This document shows, in pieces, positions 1 through 5,377 of a stretch of 6,594 nt of DNA. The DNA is from an uncultured Lachnospiraceae bacterium (GTDB lineage Bacteria; Bacillota_A; Clostridia; Lachnospirales; Lachnospiraceae). The notes under the pieces were generated by a model. It was not told the origin of the DNA and ran no database searches. It was given only the letters and a program-made list of their open reading frames with translations. Every line of letters starts with the position of its first letter. The first letter of the stretch is position 1. The stretch is from NCBI GenBank assembly GCA_946613735.1, contig CAMOFS010000090.1, forward strand, positions 1 to 6,594, read 5' to 3'. The translations under genes were made by a program, and so were the position numbers.

Positions 1-188
1 TGGACAAGGCTAAAATGGAGCTGGCAAAAAAGAACATGCTGGTACTCCACCCCCTGCCCAGGGTTAACGAGATCTCCGTTGAGGTGGACGAGGATCCCAG
101 GGCAGCATACTTCACACAGGCCCACAACGGGGTGTTTATCCGTATGGCACTGATACTGACTCTACTAAGGGAGGCAGAAGCATGTTAA
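1..188 (+). CDS. pyrB: Aspartate carbamoyltransferase catalytic chain, C-terminal end (partial)
   Basis: This is the last 61 codons of a gene that begins before the window; the frame opens at base 3 and stops with TAA at 186-188. The product condenses carbamoyl phosphate with aspartate to give carbamoyl aspartate, the committed step of pyrimidine synthesis in the cytoplasm. The visible part has the family signature HPLPRVNEI, whose HPLPR loop lies in the active site of known enzymes, followed by [11 protein letters not shown] and [10 protein letters not shown], the conserved C-terminal helix region. The stop overlaps the start of pyrI by 7 bases, the usual arrangement for catalytic and regulatory chains made as a stoichiometric pair. 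No other carbamoyltransferase fits as well, because the pyrI neighbour settles the identity. Confidence 0.95.
   Translation, partial: DKAKMELAKKNMLVLHPLPRVNEISVEVDEDPRAAYFTQAHNGVFIRMALILTLLREAEAC
167..174 (+). promoter_or_regulatory. Ribosome binding site of pyrI
   Basis: The sequence AAGGGAGG lies inside the last codons of pyrB, 7 bases before the ATG at 182. It supports this start and independent ribosome loading on pyrI despite the overlap. Confidence 0.8.
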
Positions 189-613
189 ATATATCCGGTA
201 TCCGTGAGGGCTATGTCCTCGACCATATCAAAGCAGGCATGAGCCTGAAGATCTACGACTATCTGAAGCTGGGTGAGCTGGAGGACGGCACCACAGCCAT
301 CATCATGAACGCCCGCTCCAACAAGATGGGAAAAAAGGACATCATCAAGGTAGAATGTCCCGTGGATTCCATCGACTTAGATATCTTAGGCTATATCGAC
401 CACAATATCACGGTTAACATAATAAAGGACGACGAGATAGTGGAAAAACGCGGCCTTAAGCTGCCCCGCGAGATCAAAAACGTGATACGCTGCAAGAACC
501 CGCGTTGTATTACCTCCGTGGAGCAGGGACTGCCCCAGATCTTTTATCTGGCAGACGAGAAAAATGAGGTATACCGCTGCCGCTACTGTGAAGAAAAATA
601 TCGTGGAAAGTAG
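182..613 (+). CDS. pyrI: Aspartate carbamoyltransferase regulatory chain
   Basis: The 143-residue product is the non-catalytic subunit that binds nucleotide effectors and joins PyrB trimers into the allosteric holoenzyme. The N-terminal allosteric domain shows DHI near residue 14 and the lysine-rich GKKDIIKVE segment (50-59), matching GRKDLIKIE of the E. coli chain. The C-terminal zinc domain has four cysteines at 104, 109, 133 and 136 (C-x4-C-x23-C-x2-C), the ligand set that holds regulatory and catalytic chains together. It is about ten residues shorter than the E. coli protein, mostly at the N terminus, with no disruption. The start is fixed by a strong ribosome binding site and the pyrB overlap. 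The pyrK or pyrD genes often found next to pyrBI in related bacteria are not downstream here. Confidence 0.96.
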   Translation: MLNISGIREGYVLDHIKAGMSLKIYDYLKLGELEDGTTAIIMNARSNKMGKKDIIKVECPVDSIDLDILGYIDHNITVNIIKDDEIVEKRGLKLPREIKNVIRCKNPRCITSVEQGLPQIFYLADEKNEVYRCRYCEEKYRGK

Positions 614-632
614 CAGTTATCTATGATAAAAT
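604..632 (+). promoter_or_regulatory. Possible sigma-A type promoter before the cheC-like gene
   Basis: TGGAAA (604-609) and TAAAAT (627-632) are separated by 17 bases and match the -35 and -10 consensus at four and five of six positions. Transcription would start near 639-642, upstream of the inverted repeat, so the repeat would be part of the leader RNA. The -35 part overlaps the end of pyrI. Such matches arise by chance in A/T-rich gaps, so this is only a candidate; the downstream genes could instead be read from the pyr promoter. Confidence 0.3.
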
Positions 633-657
633 GTAACTTAAGTGTGGCTGGTAAAGA

Positions 658-729
658 GGAAAACTGATATGTGTGTCCACGTAGAAACTCGTTTTTTTGA
701 GTTTCGGTGGACATACATAGCAGCTTTCC
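658..729. repeat. Long imperfect inverted repeat (hairpin) between pyrI and the cheC-like gene
   Basis: The arms at 658-680 and 707-729 pair over 23 positions with two mismatches (663/724 and 667/720) and one G-U pair (673/714); 668-680 with 707-719 is an unbroken 13-pair core. A second stem, AAACTC (685-690) with GAGTTT (699-704), sits above a small asymmetric internal loop and is capped by a T-rich loop. In RNA this would be a long, stable hairpin ending 9 bases before the Shine-Dalgarno sequence of the next gene. No T tract follows the right arm, so it does not look like an intrinsic terminator. It could be a leader RNA structure, a processing site, or a small palindromic mobile repeat; I do not recognise the family. 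Confidence 0.8.
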
Positions 730-737
730 GATCGGAA
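726..737. repeat. Perfect 12-base palindrome next to the ribosome binding site
   Basis: TTCCGATCGGAA is its own reverse complement. It shares its first four bases with the right arm of the larger inverted repeat, so in RNA the two structures would be mutually exclusive, and it ends one base before the AGGGGG ribosome binding site. As DNA it has the form of a dimeric-repressor operator; as RNA it is too short to fold alone. Function unknown. Confidence 0.55.
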
Positions 738-738
738 T

Positions 739-744
739 AGGGGG
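739..744 (+). promoter_or_regulatory. Ribosome binding site of the cheC-like gene
   Basis: AGGGGG lies 6 bases before the ATG at 751 and fixes the start, which also gives the phosphatase motif its expected place near the N terminus. Confidence 0.75.
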
Positions 745-750
745 ACTTTT

Positions 751-1347
751 ATGGAAAACATAACCAACGAACAGAAGGACATTTTAGGCGAGATAGCCAA
801 TATCAGCATGGGCAATGCAGCTACCACGCTGTCTCTCATGCTCAACCAGAAGGTGGACATCACCACTCCCAACGTACAGATCATCAACAGAGCCAGGGCT
901 TTGGATGACTACGAAAAGACCTGCGTTTTTGTCCAGATCCATTATATCAAGGGTCTCTCCGGCAATAACGTGCTCATCCTTAAGGAGCCGGATGTGCTGT
1001 GCATGACCGATCTTATGATGGGTGGTGCAGGCAGCAAGGAGGGTGATATCAACGAGATGCACCTGTCCGCAGCCTCCGAGGCCATGAACCAGATGATGGG
1101 TACTTCGGCCACCTCCATGGCTACCATGCTCGGCATCCCCGTGGACATATCCACACCCGATGTCAATCGCATTGATGTTGAGTCGGTCAAGCTTTTTGAA
1201 AGGATGTTTGAGGATCCTGAGGACAAGTTCCTTAAGATATCCTTCAGGCTGGAGGTGGGTGATCTCATTGATTCCACCATGGTCCAGCTGTATCCTTTGC
1301 TTTTTGCCCTGGATATGGTAAAAAAATTCGAACGAAATAAAGAGTAG
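751..1347 (+). CDS. CheC/FliY-type CheY-phosphate phosphatase, stand-alone
   Basis: The 198-residue cytoplasmic protein has two copies of the CheC-family active site, (D/S)-x3-E-x2-N-x22-P. The first uses D10, E14, N17 and P40; the second starts at the serine of LSAASEAMN and keeps E, N and P at exact spacing, ending in VDISTP. In this family the Glu/Asn pair positions water for hydrolysis of the phospho-aspartate on receiver domains such as CheY. The text around site 1 (GEIANISMGNAATTLSLMLNQKVDITTP) resembles the middle domain of the flagellar switch protein FliY more than classical CheC. The protein lacks both the N-terminal CheY-binding peptide and the C-terminal FliN (SpoA) domain of FliY, and its length suits CheC. 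No flagellar or che genes are visible. It heads a run of signalling genes, so its target may be the receiver at 4029 rather than CheY, which is inference. Cyclic-nucleotide-like protein follows after 7 bases. Confidence 0.88.
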   Translation: MENITNEQKDILGEIANISMGNAATTLSLMLNQKVDITTPNVQIINRARALDDYEKTCVFVQIHYIKGLSGNNVLILKEPDVLCMTDLMMGGAGSKEGDINEMHLSAASEAMNQMMGTSATSMATMLGIPVDISTPDVNRIDVESVKLFERMFEDPEDKFLKISFRLEVGDLIDSTMVQLYPLLFALDMVKKFERNKE

Positions 1348-1354
1348 TCTTAAG

Positions 1355-3475
1355 ATGGGCGTTACAGAGATAAAAGCAGGAGAAAAAATACATACTGCCG
1401 GAGACCCGGTAGACACTGTAGACATCATTATCAAGGGGAGTGTACAGATGTTCCTTCCCCATCACGAGGGGTCGGTGACACTGGGAGTCGGAAGTGTTAT
1501 AGGGCTGTGCGAGAGCCCCGGAGATGTTCACAGGTTTACATATACCTCGGCTTCCGGCGCCTCTGTTTTTTCATATCCCTTTAACCAGATGGAGGATGTG
1601 GGCAGGGTCATCGCGGCCAATGCCAAGATAGCTCCCACCATCACCAGCGCTCTGGTGCACCAGGCACATGGACTCAGGGAGTTTTCCGTCGAATACGAAA
1701 AAAGCGGCGTAGAGGCATACAACAAGATACGTGAAGAACAAAAGGAGATGCAAAAGCTTTCGGCATCTCTGGGCAGGGATATGCCGGCCTATCGTAATCT
1801 TTCCGAGCTGCAGCTTCCCACCTCTGATGAGGCTATAGAGAGCTGGCGGGAGAATTTTGCCAAGGCATTTTTCACCTATGACGTCCATCTTAAAAAGGAT
1901 ATGTATGTGCTGGGTGTGGACATCTGCATAGGTGTCATATATACAGTTGCCGATTATATGCGCAGGGTCTTGGGGATCATCGATCGCACCACCCGTTACC
2001 TCAAATACCTGCATGAGGAGACCATCGATTTCCATTCAGGACTGGAGGGACTTAGGATCGAGGCCAGGGAACAGACCAGGCAGCTTACCGGTGGGGACGA
2101 GACGGCTATTCCCGAGATGAGGGACGTGCTAAATGTCATCCTTAATTATAGCGGTTCCGATGAAGTCATCAAGAGAAATATGCGGGAGGCCGTGGAGGCA
2201 TATGTGGCATGTAAGGATCGCAGCGCCACCGATGAGGACACCAGACGCATCAGGAGGAAGCTGGTAGATCCCTTTTTCAAGGTTTACGAGGACTGTCTGT
2301 TCAGAAGCTTCGAGGAGCCCGGCAGACCACCTGTGGAGGTCGGGATGTTTTTGCGCTTCTGCTATATGGATGAGCGCATAGTCAACAAAGAGGACTTCGA
2401 GCAGCTTTACAGGATATATGTCAATTATATACCCGATCCCTATGGACGGGTGGTTACCATGGAGGAGTGGCTGAGGAAGATATACGACGGCAAGGTCATG
2501 CCTTCCAAAAACGAGTTTGACCTGGACTATCCCTCATACTTAAAAGAGGCTGTACGCCAGGGAGACATGACGGAGAGCCACGCCGAGCGGATGCTGTCGG
2601 ACTTTGACGAACGCACCAGGTTTGAGATCAGGAATCTCTTCACAGGCGGTAACAGGATGACCTTCGGGCGCATATCCGTGTATTCGCCGCTTTTTGATTC
2701 CGTCAACCAGATGATGCCCCTTGACAAGTGCTATGTTTCTGCTGAGCGGGTGGACGAGGCCCTGGCCAATATCCGTGAGTATGACCACAGGATATTCTAC
2801 AGGGAGGAGGTTTTGCGTATCGACGAAGACACTCCGCCCCTTACGATACACAAGGAGTTTTTGCCCTATGTGATTTTGATGCCCAATATAGGATCCCGTA
2901 CAGTGCTCTGGCAGGAGATAGAGGGCAAAAAGCGTACCACCCCCGGACGTATGTTGGTTCCTATATTCTGTCTGGAGGACTTTGGCCTGTCCATGGCCCG
3001 TCTCTGCGGAGAGTTCCGTTGGGAGATGTGCAAGACGGAGCAGGGCGTACACTGGAACGATCTGTCGGATCCTTCCCTTACGGCGGAGTACAGCGATTAC
3101 CTCCAGTATTACCGCAAGAATTCTTCCCTCTCACCCGAGCATCGTGAGAAGATCAAGAAGGCACTGCAAAAGGCCGGCAATAACTACCGCCGGGTATTTG
3201 TGGCAGACTACGTACTATATATCATGTATGAGGCTAAGGGCATCATGAGACTCAACAAGGTGGCCAGGGATATCATATACAGGTATTGTCCACTGGCACT
3301 GGATCACTCAGAGGGTATCACGGTCAACGCCCAGTATGCACAGCTTCTTGAACGCCAAAAGAATCACAACCTCCAGGGTGCGAGACCTCTCTCTAACCTC
3401 ATCAAAAAACGTGAGGCCACGGAGCAGTACATACCCGAGGAATTATACGAGGAAGTAAAGTATTTATCGAGATGA
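1355..3475 (+). CDS. Large protein with N-terminal cyclic-nucleotide-binding-like domain and uncharacterised C-terminal region
   Basis: The 706-residue protein is predicted cytoplasmic, with no signal peptide or clear membrane segment. Residues about 4-105 resemble the beta-barrel of the CRP/cNMP-binding family: I-KAGEKIHTAGDPVDTVDIIIKGSV, then the turn GSVIGL where the phosphate-binding cassette lies. The usual glutamate after IG is leucine (L51); R60 may stand in for the cassette arginine, so cAMP binding is doubtful. A charged helical stretch (about 110-145) follows. The remainder matches no enzyme I recognise; there is no helix-turn-helix, so it is not a CRP-type regulator. The most conserved-looking block is residues about 505-620, with MPNIGSR (509-515), W519, GEFRWE (552-557), a WND and SLTAEYSDYLQYYRKN segment around 576, and a RLNKVARDI motif later. 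I have an unverified recollection of similar spirochaete proteins. The ribosome binding site is weak (AAAGAG, 1339-1344), suggesting coupling to the gene before. Confidence 0.8.
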   Translation: MGVTEIKAGEKIHTAGDPVDTVDIIIKGSVQMFLPHHEGSVTLGVGSVIGLCESPGDVHRFTYTSASGASVFSYPFNQMEDVGRVIAANAKIAPTITSALVHQAHGLREFSVEYEKSGVEAYNKIREEQKEMQKLSASLGRDMPAYRNLSELQLPTSDEAIESWRENFAKAFFTYDVHLKKDMYVLGVDICIGVIYTVADYMRRVLGIIDRTTRYLKYLHEETIDFHSGLEGLRIEAREQTRQLTGGDETAIPEMRDVLNVILNYSGSDEVIKRNMREAVEAYVACKDRSATDEDTRRIRRKLVDPFFKVYEDCLFRSFEEPGRPPVEVGMFLRFCYMDERIVNKEDFEQLYRIYVNYIPDPYGRVVTMEEWLRKIYDGKVMPSKNEFDLDYPSYLKEAVRQGDMTESHAERMLSDFDERTRFEIRNLFTGGNRMTFGRISVYSPLFDSVNQMMPLDKCYVSAERVDEALANIREYDHRIFYREEVLRIDEDTPPLTIHKEFLPYVILMPNIGSRTVLWQEIEGKKRTTPGRMLVPIFCLEDFGLSMARLCGEFRWEMCKTEQGVHWNDLSDPSLTAEYSDYLQYYRKNSSLSPEHREKIKKALQKAGNNYRRVFVADYVLYIMYEAKGIMRLNKVARDIIYRYCPLALDHSEGITVNAQYAQLLERQKNHNLQGARPLSNLIKKREATEQYIPEELYEEVKYLSR

Positions 3476-3981
3476 ACCATATTTATCTGATCGGCTTCAT
3501 GGGCACCGGCAAAAGTACTGTGGGACGGGCATTGGCCGACACCATGGACCGTAAGCTTTTAGACACGGATGAGCTTATAATCAGTCGGGATGGAAGGGAC
3601 ATCCCGACTATTTTCACTGAAGACGGCGAGGAGTATTTCAGGCAGATAGAAAGACAGGTTGTGTCGGATATCTCGGCCATACGGGAGCCTGCCGTAGTAT
3701 CCTGCGGGGGAGGAGTGGTGCTCTTTGATGAGAACACCGCCGCCATGCATTCCTCCGGCAGGGTAATTTGGCTTACCGCCTCTGCAAAGGAGATCCTGCG
3801 ACGAGTGGAGTCTGACACTGGCAGGCCGCTTTTATCAGGGAAAAAGACCATAGAGGACATACAGTCCCTTATGTTATCAAGACACGGCAGATATGAGGCG
3901 GCAAGTGACATTGTGATAGATACTGATAACAGATCAGTTGATGAGATAGTTAAAATGATTCTTGGAGGAATTACGCAGTAA
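3472..3981 (+). CDS. aroK: Shikimate kinase
   Basis: The 169-residue enzyme transfers phosphate from ATP to shikimate, the fifth step of the chorismate pathway for aromatic amino acids. It has the Walker A loop GFMGTGKST (residues 8-16), the shikimate and magnesium aspartates in LLDTDE (D31, D33), R57 in EEYFRQIE, the GGG turn (79-81), the lid arginine R118 in TGRPLL, and R137 in RHGRYEAASDIV that binds substrate. All key residues are present and the length is normal for the family. Its ATG overlaps the preceding stop (ATGA, 4 bases) and no strong ribosome binding site lies in range, so translation probably depends on coupling to the 706-residue protein. A metabolic gene embedded in a signalling run is unusual. 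aroK and aroL are not distinguishable here; aroK is used as the general symbol. Confidence 0.96.
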   Translation: MNHIYLIGFMGTGKSTVGRALADTMDRKLLDTDELIISRDGRDIPTIFTEDGEEYFRQIERQVVSDISAIREPAVVSCGGGVVLFDENTAAMHSSGRVIWLTASAKEILRRVESDTGRPLLSGKKTIEDIQSLMLSRHGRYEAASDIVIDTDNRSVDEIVKMILGGITQ

Positions 3982-4014
3982 GCTTCTTCAAAAATACCGT
4001 AGAACCGGCTTAAT

Positions 4015-4020
4015 GAAAGG
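4015..4020 (+). promoter_or_regulatory. Ribosome binding site of the receiver-GGDEF gene
   Basis: GAAAGG lies 8 bases before the ATG at 4029; an AGGAAG at 4022-4027 is too close to act. The 47-base gap after aroK holds no terminator-like hairpin with a T tract and no clear promoter. Confidence 0.6.
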
Positions 4021-4028
4021 TAGGAAGT

Positions 4029-5369
4029 ATGGAATACCATATAGCAGTAGTAGATGACGATGTCGCAAGCCTTAACAATGTGAGGATCCTCCTTACGGAG
4101 CGCGGCATGAAGGTCAGTTGCTTGCGCAGCGGCAAGGATCTTCTTAAGTATATGGAAGAGCATACGCCGGATCTGATACTTATGGATGTTATCATGCCGG
4201 ATATGGATGGCTTTGCCACGCTGAACCGGCTCCGTTTTGTCGAGGAGAAGGCAGAAAAAAAGCGCACGCCCGTGATCTTTCTGACCGGAGACGGGGATGT
4301 GGAGGCTGAGCGTCGGGGACTTAGGCTGGGAGCATCGGACTTTATCCACAAGCCCATTAATCCGGATGTCATAACCCGCAGGATCGTAAACAGCATCACC
4401 AATAACCAGACTATTGCTTCTCTTACCGAGGAAGCTACCATAGACAAGCTTACAGGCCTTTACAACAAGGCCTATGGCACCACCAGGATCACCGATGCCA
4501 TCAAGGACGTATTAAAAGAGGTGACCGGTGCACTTCTTATGTTTGATCTGGACAATTTCAAGCTGGTCAACGACCTTTTCGGCCATGATATGGGTGACCG
4601 GGTACTGGCGGCTTTTGCCGACAATCTCAAAAAAAACACCCGTGAGACTGATATCCTAAGCCGTATAGGAGGAGATGAGTTTTTGGGGCTCTTTCCATCC
4701 ATTGATGATGAAAAGGCCGTGGCATCCCTTACAGAGAGGCTCAATAATGAGCTTTTGACAGATGCCGCCGAGCTCATGGGCGAAGATTTTGGCATACCCC
4801 TGGGCATATCGGTGGGAGCGGTGATGCTTACAGGCACAAAGGAGAGCTACGAATCACTGTTTGACATGGCTGATTCCGCCATGTATTCGGCTAAAAATAA
4901 CGGCAAGCACGGGCATTCCATATACAGCATGACCTCTGACACAAAGGAGTATGACCGACTTGACCTGGGGCATGAGATAGACCGCATCACCCGGATCATG
5001 GAGGAACGCAATAGCGAGGAAGGTGCGCTTCTTTTGGGAGCTGACTCTTTTGCTTTATGCTACAGGCTCATAGTGCGTCAGACTGCCCTGCACGGAAGAA
5101 AAGCATTAAAGATGATCTTTTCACTTGTACCCGACGAGGGTTCCGCATCAGACATGCCCGAGGCATCGGACCGGTTCGGCACCCTGTTACAGGCTAAGCT
5201 AAGAAAGAGTGATATCATCTACCGCAACAGATCCAGCCAGTTTTTTGTGGTACTGCAGGAGCTTTCAGAGGAGGACTCAGGCAAGGTCATAGACAGGATC
5301 CTGTCAGAGTGGGACAATACCGGTTTTAGCAAGAGCATACATCCTGAGTATGCACTTAAGGCTATCTAG
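4029..5369 (+). CDS. Response regulator diguanylate cyclase: receiver, GGDEF, degenerate GGDEF
   Basis: The 446-residue cytoplasmic protein makes cyclic di-GMP from two GTP under phosphorylation control. Residues 1-120 are a receiver with the acidic pocket D9-D11, phospho-acceptor D53 in LILMDVIMPDMDG, T86 and K108 in HKP. Residues about 135-300 are a GGDEF domain with DKLTGLYN at its start, metal-binding D173 in MFDLDNF, ND..GHDMGD (181-190), the intact GGDEF signature (214-218), and R205-x-x-D208 five residues before it, the product-inhibition (I) site. Residues about 308-446 look like a second, degenerate GGDEF domain: LLLGADSF replaces MFDLDNF, and R399-NRSSQF replaces R-x-GGDEF, while R392-KS-D395 keeps the I-site spacing. 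The second domain should be inactive but might bind c-di-GMP. The histidine kinase gene follows after 8 bases and is the obvious phosphodonor. The partial FliY/CheC-like protein upstream may dephosphorylate it (inference). Confidence 0.94.
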   Translation: MEYHIAVVDDDVASLNNVRILLTERGMKVSCLRSGKDLLKYMEEHTPDLILMDVIMPDMDGFATLNRLRFVEEKAEKKRTPVIFLTGDGDVEAERRGLRLGASDFIHKPINPDVITRRIVNSITNNQTIASLTEEATIDKLTGLYNKAYGTTRITDAIKDVLKEVTGALLMFDLDNFKLVNDLFGHDMGDRVLAAFADNLKKNTRETDILSRIGGDEFLGLFPSIDDEKAVASLTERLNNELLTDAAELMGEDFGIPLGISVGAVMLTGTKESYESLFDMADSAMYSAKNNGKHGHSIYSMTSDTKEYDRLDLGHEIDRITRIMEERNSEEGALLLGADSFALCYRLIVRQTALHGRKALKMIFSLVPDEGSASDMPEASDRFGTLLQAKLRKSDIIYRNRSSQFFVVLQELSEEDSGKVIDRILSEWDNTGFSKSIHPEYALKAI

Positions 5370-5372
5370 GAG
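5368..5372 (+). promoter_or_regulatory. Ribosome binding site of the histidine kinase gene
   Basis: AGGAG overlaps the TAG stop of the receiver-GGDEF gene and sits 5 bases before the ATG at 5378, so the two genes are likely translated from one message. Confidence 0.7.
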
Positions 5373-5377
5373 ATCAT

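Noticed and set aside
658..729. Intrinsic terminator for pyrBI
   Set aside because: The stem is strong but the right arm is followed by CGATCGG, not a T tract; the T run is in the loop. The minus-strand reading also lacks a convincing T tract.
614..750. c-di-GMP riboswitch upstream of the signalling genes
   Set aside because: The region has a single long hairpin, without the conserved GGCAAACC-type and receptor motifs of the class I riboswitch or a class II pseudoknot that I can recognise.
1140..1153. Small inverted repeat GTGGACATATCCAC resembling part of the intergenic hairpin
   Set aside because: It lies within the conserved PVDISTP coding segment of the phosphatase second site and has only a 5-base stem; codon coincidence is enough to explain it.
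784..1434. 216-codon open frame on the minus strand across the cheC-like gene
   Set aside because: It is antisense to a gene with intact family motifs, its product is histidine- and glycine-rich without recognisable motifs, and it has no plausible start context.
3979..4012. TAAGC and GCTTA flanking the gap after aroK as a terminator stem
   Set aside because: The stem is only 5 bases with a loop of more than 20 and no T tract follows.
3483..4349. 288-codon open frame on the minus strand across aroK and the receiver gene
   Set aside because: It is the antisense shadow of two confidently identified genes, and its serine-rich low-complexity translation is typical of such shadows.
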